Part shown: piece by piece, positions 1 to 8,463 of the stretch
Layout of the letters: each line of letters starts with the position of its first letter
Position numbering within the stretch: position 1 is the stretch's first letter
NCBI RefSeq assembly: GCF_009827545.1
Contig: NZ_WTYS01000001.1
Span: 2,257,772-2,321,771 of the forward strand
DNA length: 64,000 nucleotides
From: Pontixanthobacter gangjinensis
Lineage (GTDB): Bacteria > Pseudomonadota > Alphaproteobacteria > Sphingomonadales > Sphingomonadaceae
Reading direction: 5' to 3'
Position numbers and translations under genes: made by a program
The notes under the pieces: model-generated
What the model was told of the DNA's origin: nothing
Databases searched by the model: none
Seen by the model: only the letters and a program-made list of their open reading frames with translations

Positions 1-109
1 AGAGGCGCCCCAATGGCGAAGGCGCGCTTGCCTGTCAATGGGGCTGCTGGCATGGGCGACGCATCAGGCCGAATTTCCCGGCTTTCCAGACGCATCCGAA
101 GGAGTTTTC

Positions 110-904
110 ATGGCCAGGCACAAGAAGGAACGCGCGCTGAGAGGGCGCGCCGGTAGAATGCAAGGCGGACGCGGGAGCGGTCGCGCTAGCTCAGGCCAAG
201 TGCGCCTATGGGGCCGTCATGCAGTTGAGGCTGCGCTGAAAAACCCAGAACGCCAGCATCACAAGCTTTGGGCCGTACGAGAGGCGCTTGAGACTTTGGA
301 CGGAGAATTACCCGAAGGCTTTCCGGTTGAATATGCGCAGGCTGCCGATTTGGCTCGCCACGTGACCAAAGACACCCCGCACCAAGGTTTGGTGCTGGAA
401 TGCGCGCCTCTGGAAGATATTCATCTGGAGGATGTTCTAGGCGCGGGAGCGGACCGACCTCTGGTGATTCTCGATCAAGTCACTGATCCGCATAATGTGG
501 GAGCGATTTTGCGATCTGCCGCCGCATTCGGAGCAGCAGCAATTGTAACGCAAGACCGCCATGCGCCTCCGGAATCAGGTGTTGTCGCCAAATCTGCTTC
601 GGGCGCACTGGAAACAGTGCCGTGGGTGCGCGTTGTCAACTTGTCACGCGCGCTCGATGAAATTGCCGAGGCCGGATATTGGCGGATCGGCATGGCCGGA
701 GAAGCCGAGGCAACTTTTGCAGAGGCGCTTCCAGCAGGTCCAATCGCGCTGGTAATGGGCGCGGAAGGCGAAGGCATGCGGCAAAACATTAAAGCGCATT
801 GCGATTCGATCGCGCGGCTCCCGATCAGCAGTTCGATCGAAAGCTTAAACGTTTCTAATGCAGCGGCGATTGCGCTATATGCGATTGCGACGCGGGCATC
901 TTAG
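110..904 (+). CDS. rlmB: 23S rRNA 2'-O-ribose guanosine methyltransferase RlmB (SpoU/TrmH family)
   Basis: This is a SPOUT-fold RNA methyltransferase. E. coli RlmB uses SAM to methylate the ribose of G2251 in 23S rRNA. The 264-residue product has a basic Arg/Gly-rich tail of about 40 residues, a substrate-binding domain (about 45-110) and a trefoil-knot domain. The knot carries motif 1 (DQVTDPHNVGAILRSA), motif 2 (VMGAEGEGM) and motif 3 (SIESLNVSNAAAI). The start at 110 is preferred over the in-frame ATG at 38 because GGAG sits 5 nt upstream of it. The 24 extra residues from 38 do not look like this family. The next gene starts 20 nt downstream on the same strand. Family assignment is secure; the exact target nucleotide is by analogy. 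Confidence 0.93.
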   Translation: MARHKKERALRGRAGRMQGGRGSGRASSGQVRLWGRHAVEAALKNPERQHHKLWAVREALETLDGELPEGFPVEYAQAADLARHVTKDTPHQGLVLECAPLEDIHLEDVLGAGADRPLVILDQVTDPHNVGAILRSAAAFGAAAIVTQDRHAPPESGVVAKSASGALETVPWVRVVNLSRALDEIAEAGYWRIGMAGEAEATFAEALPAGPIALVMGAEGEGMRQNIKAHCDSIARLPISSSIESLNVSNAAAIALYAIATRAS

Positions 905-924
905 CGCCCAGGCTAGGGGGATTT

Positions 925-1812
925 ATGTTTGAGGCCAATATCAGGAAGCGGCTCTCCGCAACCATGCTGGTGGCAGCTTTGTCGGTGTTACTTACGGGAT
1001 GCTTTGTAACGCCGGGCAAGTTCGATTCAACGCTCGTTCTGAATAAGGATGAAAGCTTCTCCTTCACCTACACGGGCGAGATATTTTTCTTGGGCCTCAG
1101 CCAGATGGCGCTGATGGGTAACGGGGGCGAGGCCGAATTCTCTGCCGGCGGCTGTTATGACGAGGAAACCTATGAGGAACGGGAATGCACCGCCGAGGAA
1201 TTAGCCAAACAGCGCGCTGAATGGGAAGCTGATGCCGAAGATCGCAAAGCCGAGCAATTGAAGAAAACCAAAGAAATGGCAGCGATGCTGGGCGGCATTG
1301 ACCCAACCGACCCAGAGGCCGGCAGGCAGCTTGCCACGAAATTGGAGCGCCAACTCGGATGGAATAAAGTCGAATATCTCGGCGATGGCGTGTTCAACGT
1401 CGATTTCGCGATCAGCGGAATGCTCAGCCACGACATCAGCTTTCCTGTGATTGAAAACCTACCCGTACCAACCCCTTTCGTTCAAGTTGTGTTGCGTAAG
1501 GGAAGTCAGGTCCGCGTCAATGCTCCGGCGTTTGCTGCCAGCGACACCGGAAACCCAATGGCGACTGGCATGCTTGGAATGATGGCCGGTCTAGGAGGTG
1601 CTTTGACAGAAAAGGATGATGAGAGCGCTGAAGAAGCAATTAATGGCATCCCCGTATTGGAGGGAACATTCTCCATTGTAACCGACGGCCAAATTCTCGC
1701 CAACAACACCGATGAAGGCCCTAGCGAATCTGCCGAAGGTCAGACCCTAATTTGGCAAGTTTCGCCTATGACCAAAGCTGCGCCGACTGCGCTTATTAAA
1801 CTGGGCAGCTAA
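925..1812 (+). CDS. predicted lipoprotein of unknown function
   Basis: The 295-residue protein starts with a basic segment and a hydrophobic stretch ending in the lipobox LLTGC (Cys near residue 26), so it should be exported and lipidated. The mature part contains a motif-like stretch FDSTLVLNKDESFSFTYTGE, a highly charged Glu/Lys segment around residues 85-115 that may form a helix, and a hydrophobic Gly/Met-rich stretch near residue 205. I recognise no catalytic motif and assign no function. AGGGGG lies 7 nt before the ATG. It follows rlmB by 20 nt and may share its transcript. A strong bidirectional terminator follows the stop codon. Confidence 0.8.
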   Translation: MFEANIRKRLSATMLVAALSVLLTGCFVTPGKFDSTLVLNKDESFSFTYTGEIFFLGLSQMALMGNGGEAEFSAGGCYDEETYEERECTAEELAKQRAEWEADAEDRKAEQLKKTKEMAAMLGGIDPTDPEAGRQLATKLERQLGWNKVEYLGDGVFNVDFAISGMLSHDISFPVIENLPVPTPFVQVVLRKGSQVRVNAPAFAASDTGNPMATGMLGMMAGLGGALTEKDDESAEEAINGIPVLEGTFSIVTDGQILANNTDEGPSESAEGQTLIWQVSPMTKAAPTALIKLGS

Positions 1813-1834
1813 GCCGCGGATAATCAGTGCTGAC

Positions 1835-1875
1835 AAAAAAGCCCCGCTTTCCCTTAAGGAGAGCGGGGCTTTTTC
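1835..1875. terminator. bidirectional Rho-independent terminator
   Basis: GC-rich hairpin with arms AGCCCCGCT and AGCGGGGCT (outer stem 1840-1848 / 1862-1870), continued inward by CCCTT/AAGG. It is preceded by a run of A and followed by TTTTT, so it reads as a terminator on both strands. It lies exactly between the convergent lipoprotein gene and hupB. Confidence 0.9.
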
Positions 1876-1899
1876 TAATGTAAAAGCTGATGTCGCGGA

Positions 1900-2172
1900 T
1901 CAGTTTACCGCATCCTTTAGGCCCTTGCCCGCTTTGAACTTGGGCTGGTTCGAGGCCTTGATGGTCATCGGCTCGCCAGTGCGAGGATTGCGGCCGGTCG
2001 ATGCCTTGCGCTTAGCAACAGAGAATGAGCCGAAGCCTACCAAGCGCACTTCATCGCCATTTGACAATGCGGTCTGAATTGAATCGAACACGCCTTCTAC
2101 TGCACCTGAGGCGTCGCTTTTCGACAAGCCACTTGCATCGGCAACCGCACTGATCAGATCGTTTTTGTTCAT
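1900..2172 (-). CDS. hupB: HU-type histone-like DNA-binding protein
   Basis: HU/IHF family nucleoid protein of 90 residues, the usual HU length. It binds and bends DNA as a dimer. It opens MNKNDLISAVADASGLSK, and the beta-arm signature region is visible (GFGSFSVAKRKASTGRNPRTG). An upstream TTG would add five residues, but the ATG at 2172 fits the family and has GGGGG 7 nt upstream. It sits downstream of lon on the same strand; lon-hupB adjacency is widespread in proteobacteria. A TTGACA-N17-TTCTAT promoter candidate lies at 2237-2265, so it is probably transcribed independently of lon. The bidirectional terminator follows it. Confidence 0.95.
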   Translation of the reverse strand: MNKNDLISAVADASGLSKSDASGAVEGVFDSIQTALSNGDEVRLVGFGSFSVAKRKASTGRNPRTGEPMTIKASNQPKFKAGKGLKDAVN

Positions 2173-2236
2173 AGTGTGAACCCCCAAAAAGAATTTATAC
2201 TGCGAGGCCGGTGAATCGCCTCAGCGAAGGGGAGTG

Positions 2237-2265
2237 ATAGAAGGGATTTTTCCAGCCACTGTCAA
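2237..2265 (-). promoter_or_regulatory. candidate sigma70 promoter of hupB
   Basis: On the minus strand TTGACA (2265-2260) is followed by a 17-nt spacer and TTCTAT (2242-2237), about 65 nt before the hupB start. The -35 is a perfect match; the -10 is weak. The 244 nt between lon and hupB hold no other gene that I can see. Confidence 0.45.
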
Positions 2266-2431
2266 AGGCAATTCAGCCGAATCTATCCTGAAACCGGACA
2301 ATACCACATAATTTGCGACTAATTGACGCCGTGACGCCAAGCAAGTCTTGTTAGGCCACTGAATAAGCCATCAATTGGGCAGCGCGGTCTTCTGGTTTGA
2401 TTCGCCGCATGGATAAGCGGCTCCGTCACGG

Positions 2432-4822
2432 CTAATGCGCGGTCGGAGCCGATCCATCTTTCGCGCCCGCTGCACCAGGCTGGCTCGCCAAATCATCCGC
2501 CTCGGTCCATTCGATCGCCGCTGGCATCGAAGTCAGCGCCGTTTCGAGAACCTGATCAACATGCGAAACTGGAATGATCTCTAGGCCATCGGTTACATTC
2601 CCAGGAATCTCTGCCAGATCTTTTACGTTGTCTTCGGGAATGAGCACGGTCTTGATCCCGCCGCGAAGCGCCGCGAGGAGTTTCTCTTTGAGACCGCCGA
2701 TCGGCAAGACTCGGCCGCGCAAGGTGACCTCGCCGGTCATCGCCACATCTGGACGAACAGCGATACCCGTTAGGGTCGAGACAATTGAGGTAACCATACC
2801 GACGCCGGCGCTCGGACCATCTTTGGGCACAGCCCCTTCGGGAAGGTGGATATGGATATTCTTGCGCTGGAAGATCGATGGCTTGATCCCGTATGCGGGC
2901 GCCCTCGCCTTCACAAAACTAAATGCAGCCGCAATGCTCTCGCTCATCACATCGCCCAATTTACCGGTCGATCTTATTTCGCCTTTACCCGGCGTGGTTA
3001 CGCTTTCAATTGTCAGCAATTCACCGCCAACCTCGGTCCATGCAAGACCTGTGACTGCGCCAACTTGCGCATCTTCATCGGACACACCGTGCTTGAATTT
3101 GCGCACTCCGGCAAATTCGCCAAGATTGTCCGGCGTTACGACCACGCTGGTGACTTGCTTCTCGACAATCTTACGCAGGCTTTTGCGTGCCAGTCGCGCA
3201 ATTTCGCGCTCCAGTGTCCGCACACCAGCTTCACGGGTGTAATAACGGATGAGGTCGCGCAGACCTTCTTCGGTCAGCTCGAATTCGCCTTCTTTCAGGC
3301 CGTGTGCCTCAATTTGTTTGGCAATCAAGTGACGCTTGGCAATCTCGACTTTCTCATCCTCGGTATATCCCTCGAGACGAATGATCTCCATCCGGTCGAG
3401 CAATGCTTGCGGCAGGTTCAGACTGTTCGCAGTAGTGACAAACATGATGTCCGACAGATCGACATCGAGCTCCAGATAATGGTCCTGGAATTTCGAATTC
3501 TGTTCGGGATCGAGCACTTCGAGCAGAGCCGATGCCGGATCGCCTCGGAAATCCTGCCCCAGTTTATCAATCTCATCGAGCAGGAATAACGGGTTGCTAG
3601 TTCCAGCCTTCTTCAAATTGGTTACGATCTTGCCCGGTAACGAGCCGATGTAAGTGCGGCGATGGCCACGAATTTCGGCTTCGTCGCGAACACCGCCGAG
3701 CGATTGGCGAATAAATTCGCGTCCAGTGGCGCGAGCAATGCTTTTGCCGAGCGAAGTCTTACCAACACCGGGAGGACCAACCAGACACAGTATCGGGCCC
3801 TTCAGCTTATTGGTCCGGGCCTGAACCGCAAGATATTCTATGATCCGGTCTTTGACCTTCTCCAACGCATAATGATCAGCGTCGAGCACTTCCTGCGCCT
3901 TAACCAAATCCTTCTTAAGCTTGCTTTTTTTGCCCCAAGGCAGACCAAGCAATACGTCCAGGTAATTGCGCACCACGGTGGCCTCGGCGCTCATCGGCTG
4001 CATACCTTTGAGCTTTTTCAGCTCGCTGGTCGCCTTGGCCTTCGCTTCCTTGGAAAGCTTCATCTTCTCGATCTTCTCGGCAAGCTCGGCCAATTCATTG
4101 GCATCTTCTGCTTCGCCACCCAATTCACTTTGAATCGCTTTCATCTGCTCGTTCAGATAATATTCGCGCTGGGTTTTTTCCATCTGGCGCTTAACTCGGC
4201 CACGGATTTTGCGCTCAACCTGCAAAACAGACAATTCGCCTTCCATGAAGGCCATTACCATTTCAAGGCGGCGAAGCGGATCGTTTTCGGTGAGCAAGCC
4301 CTGCTTGTCAGAAACCTTGGTGTTGATCGCTGCAGCTACCGCATCAGCGAGCGCACCGGCATCGTCGATCTCTCCCAGATTTTCGCTAGCATCGTCACCC
4401 AGCTTCTTGTTGAGCTTCGCATATTCGCCAAATTGCTTGGTGACCGAGCGCATCATCGCGGTCACTTCGCTTCCCGACGCAGTTTCAGGTTCGAGTATAT
4501 CCACATCGGCAACGACATGTTCGCCCTCTGCCCGCAGCTCGCTCAATTTGGCGCGCGCAGTGCCTTCGACCAGCACGCGAACCGTGCCATCGGGCAATTT
4601 CAGCAATTGCAGCACCTGTGCCACAACGCCGACATCATACAAATCATCGCCCTGCGGATCGTCGCAAGCCGGATCGAGCTGGGCAAGAAGGAAGATATCT
4701 TTTGATCCCTCCATCGCCACTTCCAGCGCCGCAACCGATTTATCACGGCCGACAAACAGCGGCACGACCATGCCGGGAAACACAACAATGTCGCGGAGGG
4801 GAAGAAGGGGAAAACTACTCAT
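2432..4822 (-). CDS. lon: ATP-dependent endopeptidase La (Lon)
   Basis: Cytoplasmic AAA+ serine protease that degrades misfolded and regulatory proteins. From the ATG at 4822 it has 796 residues, close to E. coli Lon (784). It opens with the typical N-domain start SFPLLPLRDIVVFPGMVVPL. A coiled-coil region and the Walker A motif GPPGVGKTS (about residue 355) follow, with Walker B (LFLLDEIDKL), the sensor region, and the catalytic Ser-Lys dyad in KDGPSAGVGM (about 675) and the later GGLKEKLLAA. The frame is open to 4903, but the 27 extra residues are not Lon-like. A heat-shock-like promoter candidate lies upstream (see 4823-5153). hupB is downstream. Confidence 0.97.
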   Translation of the reverse strand: MSSFPLLPLRDIVVFPGMVVPLFVGRDKSVAALEVAMEGSKDIFLLAQLDPACDDPQGDDLYDVGVVAQVLQLLKLPDGTVRVLVEGTARAKLSELRAEGEHVVADVDILEPETASGSEVTAMMRSVTKQFGEYAKLNKKLGDDASENLGEIDDAGALADAVAAAINTKVSDKQGLLTENDPLRRLEMVMAFMEGELSVLQVERKIRGRVKRQMEKTQREYYLNEQMKAIQSELGGEAEDANELAELAEKIEKMKLSKEAKAKATSELKKLKGMQPMSAEATVVRNYLDVLLGLPWGKKSKLKKDLVKAQEVLDADHYALEKVKDRIIEYLAVQARTNKLKGPILCLVGPPGVGKTSLGKSIARATGREFIRQSLGGVRDEAEIRGHRRTYIGSLPGKIVTNLKKAGTSNPLFLLDEIDKLGQDFRGDPASALLEVLDPEQNSKFQDHYLELDVDLSDIMFVTTANSLNLPQALLDRMEIIRLEGYTEDEKVEIAKRHLIAKQIEAHGLKEGEFELTEEGLRDLIRYYTREAGVRTLEREIARLARKSLRKIVEKQVTSVVVTPDNLGEFAGVRKFKHGVSDEDAQVGAVTGLAWTEVGGELLTIESVTTPGKGEIRSTGKLGDVMSESIAAAFSFVKARAPAYGIKPSIFQRKNIHIHLPEGAVPKDGPSAGVGMVTSIVSTLTGIAVRPDVAMTGEVTLRGRVLPIGGLKEKLLAALRGGIKTVLIPEDNVKDLAEIPGNVTDGLEIIPVSHVDQVLETALTSMPAAIEWTEADDLASQPGAAGAKDGSAPTAH

Positions 4823-5153
4823 ATCAAATCCATATGTCTGAGCGGGGTTGAACCCGCGCTTACCGGTTGATGGAGATATGGGTAGCGCAGTGCAAAGCTG
4901 CAATGGGAATCAGCCAATCAGCTGTAGAGTCGGACGAGCGTCCAGCAAATAGTAATGCCTAACGCTCTAACCGCTTGCTGCCTCGAAGTTGCGTTCAAAT
5001 GAAAGCCCCTCTGGCTTTTTTTATGCCATTGCGGAGCAGGCGCCATCGAACGGTGGCCTGATACACGAAAACGCATCCGTCCACAGCGGCAGCCACCGAT
5101 GCGAACGGACGCATCGGTCCCAAGACCGCTCCCATCAAGTCGGTAGGGTCAGC
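4823..5153 (-). promoter_or_regulatory. lon upstream region with a possible heat-shock-type promoter
   Basis: This stretch of about 330 nt between lon and the aldolase gene has no convincing gene. On the minus strand TTGCAG (4903-4898), a 15-nt spacer and CCCATAT (4882-4876) resemble a sigma32-type promoter about 55 nt before the lon start. lon is a heat-shock gene in many bacteria, so this is plausible, but the -35 match is poor. A small hairpin at 5002-5022 is listed separately. Confidence 0.25.
5002..5022. terminator. weak terminator-like hairpin
   Basis: Six-bp stem AAAGCC / GGCTTT with a 5-nt loop, flanked by a T run on the plus strand and by TTTCATTT on the minus strand. On the minus strand it lies about 130 nt beyond the aldolase stop codon and could end that transcript before lon. 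The stem is short, so this is tentative. Confidence 0.35.
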
Positions 5154-5948
5154 CTAATCCCTGAAGCTCGGATCGATCCGGTCAAGTTTCCGCAGCAATG
5201 CTGGCCAAGCCAGCCCTTGTGCGACCATGCCAATGCCAGCAGGCGGGGTCTGTGCTTTCACCTTTTCGGGTGTGCCTTGCGGCGGATTGTTGAGGTTTTC
5301 GATGCCGGCGCTGAGCATCTTTACCTGCGCATCGCAGGCACGCTCTATAAAATACAACCGCAGGAAACATTCCGCGACGCTGTTGCCAATCGCGAGCGTG
5401 CCGTGATTGCGCAGGATCATCGCGTGTTTGTCGCCCATATCTTCAACCAGACGATCGCGCTCTTCCAGATCGGTCGCGATGCCTTCATATTCGTGATAAG
5501 CGATGTCACTGCGAGCGATCATGCCGGTTTGCGTATGTGGCATCAGACCTTCGCTCATTGCGCTGACGGCTTGGCCTGCCGGTGTGTGCAAATGCATTAC
5601 CGAATGCGCCGCTTCGCAATTCATATGCAGTGCTGAGTGGATCGTGAAGCCAGCGGGATTTACCGGATGCGATGTCTCGATCACCGGCTGACCTTCGACA
5701 TCTATCTTCACTAGGCTGGAGGCGGTGATTTCCTCGAACATCATGTCATATGGGTTGATCAGGAAGTGATGTTCTGGCCCCGGTACGCGGGCGGACAAAT
5801 GGGTGAAAATCAAATCATCCCAGCCGTATAGAGCAACAAGCCGGTATGCAGCTGCAAGATCGACCCGGACGGCCCATTCTTCAGCGCTCACCTTGCCGCG
5901 AACATCCGCATCGTTACCAACACCGTTGTCATTCATCACAGTTGCCAT
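5154..5948 (-). CDS. class II aldolase/adducin family protein
   Basis: The 264-residue protein belongs to the class II aldolase / adducin-head family (fuculose-phosphate aldolase fold), whose enzymes use a Zn2+ ion to split or rearrange sugar phosphates and related substrates. Visible are the N-terminal WDDLIFTHLSARVPG, the substrate-loop region FLINPYDMMFEEI, the metal-ligand HxH in VMHLHTPAG and the distal His in RNHGTLAIG. The substrate cannot be read from sequence. Many sphingomonad and actinobacterial members of this subgroup are orphan enzymes and some act on hydroxy acids. It lies between ybaB-dnaX and lon on the same strand, with about 50 nt before it. Confidence 0.88.
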   Translation of the reverse strand: MATVMNDNGVGNDADVRGKVSAEEWAVRVDLAAAYRLVALYGWDDLIFTHLSARVPGPEHHFLINPYDMMFEEITASSLVKIDVEGQPVIETSHPVNPAGFTIHSALHMNCEAAHSVMHLHTPAGQAVSAMSEGLMPHTQTGMIARSDIAYHEYEGIATDLEERDRLVEDMGDKHAMILRNHGTLAIGNSVAECFLRLYFIERACDAQVKMLSAGIENLNNPPQGTPEKVKAQTPPAGIGMVAQGLAWPALLRKLDRIDPSFRD

Positions 5949-5996
5949 GATCTACTCTCCAAATCAGTCTTTCATTCACCCTATCACGAGTTGCGA

Positions 5997-6338
5997 TCAA
6001 CCCATACCGGGCAGATTGAACCCCGGGGGCAAGCCCATTCCGGCCTGAATACTCTTCATTTCTTCTTCCGAAACGCGGTCTGCCTTTCCCCGCGCATCGT
6101 TAAATGCGGCGGTAACGAGGTCCTCGACCATCTGCTTTTCCTCCGGCTTCATCAGGCTGTCATCGATACTTACACCCAGCACGCGGCCCTTGGCAGAACA
6201 GCGCACCTTGACCAAACCGCCGCCTGCTTCGCCGGTGACTTCGATAGCATCCAGCTTTGCCTGAACATCATTCATTTGCGTCTGAATGGTTTCGGCGGCC
6301 TTCTGTGCAGCCTGAATCATTTCTTCCATGGATTTCAT
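5997..6338 (-). CDS. YbaB/EbfC nucleoid-associated protein
   Basis: The 113-residue protein matches the YbaB/EbfC family of small dimeric DNA-binding nucleoid proteins. It has an amphipathic N-terminal helix (MEEMIQAAQKAAETIQTQM), the VTGEAGGGLVKV strand and the LMKPEEKQMVEDLVTAAFNDA helix. It follows dnaX by 18 nt, and AGGA lies before the ATG, so the two are almost certainly co-transcribed. The dnaX-ybaB order is conserved across bacteria. recR, often the third gene, is not here; the aldolase gene follows instead. Confidence 0.94.
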   Translation of the reverse strand: MKSMEEMIQAAQKAAETIQTQMNDVQAKLDAIEVTGEAGGGLVKVRCSAKGRVLGVSIDDSLMKPEEKQMVEDLVTAAFNDARGKADRVSEEEMKSIQAGMGLPPGFNLPGMG

Positions 6339-6356
6339 AGTCTTTTCCTCAATTCT

Positions 6357-8144
6357 TCAGCGACCCCAAGAGGCCTGGCCCCGTGCGGGAGCAATTTCTT
6401 CTTCGACCATTTCGGCCTCGGGGAAGACATCCATCGTGGCTTCCACCAGCGGATGTTTCTTCAACAGTTCGAGGGCAGCGCGCTGTTCGGCTTCACCCTC
6501 TTCGACCAAAGACGGTGCGCCAGCTTCCTGACATTCTTCGACCGTCCAACGGTCACCCGTCAAGCCCATCAGCGCATCGCGTAATTGCGGAGCAATGTCA
6601 TCTTTGAACTGACTGGCCCGGCTAAAGCGCAATTTGCCGGGTTCAAGCGAAACAATCCGGACCTGTAATTGCATTATACTTGAGGCCAAATGATTGCCGT
6701 TTGCCCCGACTTGTTCGGTCAATTGCTTCCAGCCAATTTGCGCAGCTGGAGCAGCAGTGGTGTTCCCCTCGCCAGTTGGCTGGGCAGAGGCTGCACCTAT
6801 CTCCGCAAGCTGTTCAAGCTTCGTCGCTAGCTTGCCTGGATCTGGCAAATCAGCCGCATGCAGCACCCGTAGCAGCGCCATTTGAGCAGAGACAAGTGGG
6901 TCGGGCGCCTGCCGAACTTCATCGTGCCCTTTGAGCAGCAATTGCCATAGTCGGTGCAACTGGCCCGGCGCTAAGCGCCCCGCCCAGTCTTTCAGCGCAG
7001 CGCCTTCTTCTGCGGTTGGAGCTTCGGGCTCCCCTCCGCCGACTTGGGCAAGCGTGATCTTGTGCACCAGATCCATCAACCCGCGCATCAAGGCGATCGG
7101 TTCAACACCCAGCGCATATTGGTCGTTCATTGACGACAACATCGCTTGCGCATCTCCCGCGAGCAGAAGCCCTAGCATTGTGCGCTGCGCAGTCTTATCC
7201 GCAAGCCCCAGCATATCGCGAACCCGCTCTGCAGTAACTTGGCCCTGATCGCCCAAATCAGCATGAGCAATCGCTTGGTCGAGAATGGAAAGACCGTCGC
7301 GCACAGACCCTTCGGCCGCCATTGCAATCATGTGGAGCGCTTCGGTTTCGGCCTCCACTCCCTCTAGGCCACAAATTCTTGCGAAGTGGCCTTCGAGAAG
7401 ATCAGTGGTAATCCGTCGCAAATCGAACCGTTGGGTCCGGCTCAGTACCGTAACCGGCAGTTTGTCGACTTCCGTCGTCGCAAAGAGGAACTTCACATGC
7501 GCAGGCGGCTCTTCAAGAGTCTTCAGTAAGGCATTGAAAGCATTGCGCGAAAGCATGTGGACTTCGTCAATAATGTAAATCTTGTAGCGCGCCGAGACAG
7601 CGGCGTAGCGGACCGCCTCGATTATCTCGCGAACGTCGTCCACGCCGGTGTGGCTGGCAGCGTCCATCTCGATCACATCCATGTGCCGACCTTCGGCGAT
7701 CGCGATGCACGGTTCGCACTGGCCGCAAGGATTGATCGTTGGGCCACCCTGTCCATCTGGTCCCACGCAATTAAGCGCCTTGGCAATCAGCCTTGCAGTC
7801 GAGGTTTTACCCACTCCGCGCACACCAGTCATCAGGAATGCGTGCGCCAGCCGATCGCGCTTGATCGCATTCGCCAGCGTTTGCACCATCGGCTCCTGCC
7901 CGATCAGCTCGCTGAAGGTTTGCGGACGGTATTTGCGGGCAAGGACGCGATAAGGTTGGCCTGATTCCACTGGTTTCGCGGCCGGAGTCGGCGCTTCTGG
8001 TTCCCCTGCACCGAACATAGAATTCTGCCCTGCAGCTTCTAACTCCGCCGCGCTCGCCTGTGCATCGGCCGCGCCAGCATCTGCCTCAACCGGAGGCCCA
8101 TCGTCCCAAGGCGGCGTATCTGAATTGTCCGGTGAATCACCCAT
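6357..8144 (-). CDS. dnaX: DNA polymerase III subunits gamma/tau
   Basis: Clamp-loader ATPase of the replicative polymerase. After an acidic Pro/Ala-rich leader of about 65 residues come YRPQTFSELIGQ, Walker A GVRGVGKTS, a Cys zinc cluster (LNC, then CGQCEPC), Walker B (IYIIDEVHMLS) and sensor 1 (FLFATTE). A long tau-type C-terminal region follows. The frame is open to a GTG at 8192. I prefer the ATG at 8144 (595 residues) because residues before it look unlike protein and approach the SRP RNA gene. Neither start has a clear ribosome site. I saw no obvious slippery A-run for a programmed gamma frameshift. Confidence 0.95.
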   Translation of the reverse strand: MGDSPDNSDTPPWDDGPPVEADAGAADAQASAAELEAAGQNSMFGAGEPEAPTPAAKPVESGQPYRVLARKYRPQTFSELIGQEPMVQTLANAIKRDRLAHAFLMTGVRGVGKTSTARLIAKALNCVGPDGQGGPTINPCGQCEPCIAIAEGRHMDVIEMDAASHTGVDDVREIIEAVRYAAVSARYKIYIIDEVHMLSRNAFNALLKTLEEPPAHVKFLFATTEVDKLPVTVLSRTQRFDLRRITTDLLEGHFARICGLEGVEAETEALHMIAMAAEGSVRDGLSILDQAIAHADLGDQGQVTAERVRDMLGLADKTAQRTMLGLLLAGDAQAMLSSMNDQYALGVEPIALMRGLMDLVHKITLAQVGGGEPEAPTAEEGAALKDWAGRLAPGQLHRLWQLLLKGHDEVRQAPDPLVSAQMALLRVLHAADLPDPGKLATKLEQLAEIGAASAQPTGEGNTTAAPAAQIGWKQLTEQVGANGNHLASSIMQLQVRIVSLEPGKLRFSRASQFKDDIAPQLRDALMGLTGDRWTVEECQEAGAPSLVEEGEAEQRAALELLKKHPLVEATMDVFPEAEMVEEEIAPARGQASWGR

Positions 8145-8216
8145 AGGCACTTGGTAGGCGCAGATGCGACGATTGTCATGACCGTTTGTCACGATAGTGT
8201 GTGCAACAATTCAATG

Positions 8217-8316
8217 AAAAAGGAGCCGAGCGACCCGTCGCAACACGCCTTGGCTGCTTCCTTCCGGACCTGACCAGGTAAACGAACGCAAACGTCCACC
8301 CGACTCCCGAGCGGGC
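8217..8316 (-). ncRNA. ffs: signal recognition particle 4.5S RNA
   Basis: On the minus strand the hallmark SRP domain IV sequence is present: the ACCTGGTCAGGTCCGGAAGG segment (about 8279-8260) followed by AAGCAGCCAAG. This is the Ffh-binding symmetric loop and GNRA-type tetraloop of bacterial 4.5S RNA. The flanks can pair as an outer stem (GGGAGTCG near 8310 with CGGCTCC near 8222), and TTTTT follows. Length is about 100 nt. Exact ends are estimated from the upstream promoter and the T run. It lies just upstream of dnaX, a common arrangement. Confidence 0.93.
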
Positions 8317-8322
8317 ATATGG

Positions 8323-8351
8323 GGATAACAAGCGTCCGGCGCAAGTCGCAA
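8323..8351 (-). promoter_or_regulatory. candidate promoter of the SRP RNA gene
   Basis: Minus-strand TTGCGA (8351-8346), a 17-nt spacer and TTATCC (8328-8323) lie just upstream of the RNA. Initiation about 7 nt later would give a 5' end near 8316. Position supports it; the boxes are only partial matches. Confidence 0.45.
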
Positions 8352-8463
8352 TTGCTAGGCCGGATGGCGCATTCAGGCTCTGTGCAGCAAGCAGATGCAC
8401 ATGTAATTTGTGAATCAGTCCATGGATGGTTATGAGCATAATAGCCGATTGGGAGTGCTATCA

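Noticed and set aside
3662-4705. 347-codon open frame on the plus strand
   Set aside because: Antisense to lon, which has full Lon motifs; the frame is open because of codon bias.
4989-5636. 215-codon frame on the plus strand
   Set aside because: Mostly antisense to the class II aldolase gene and without family features.
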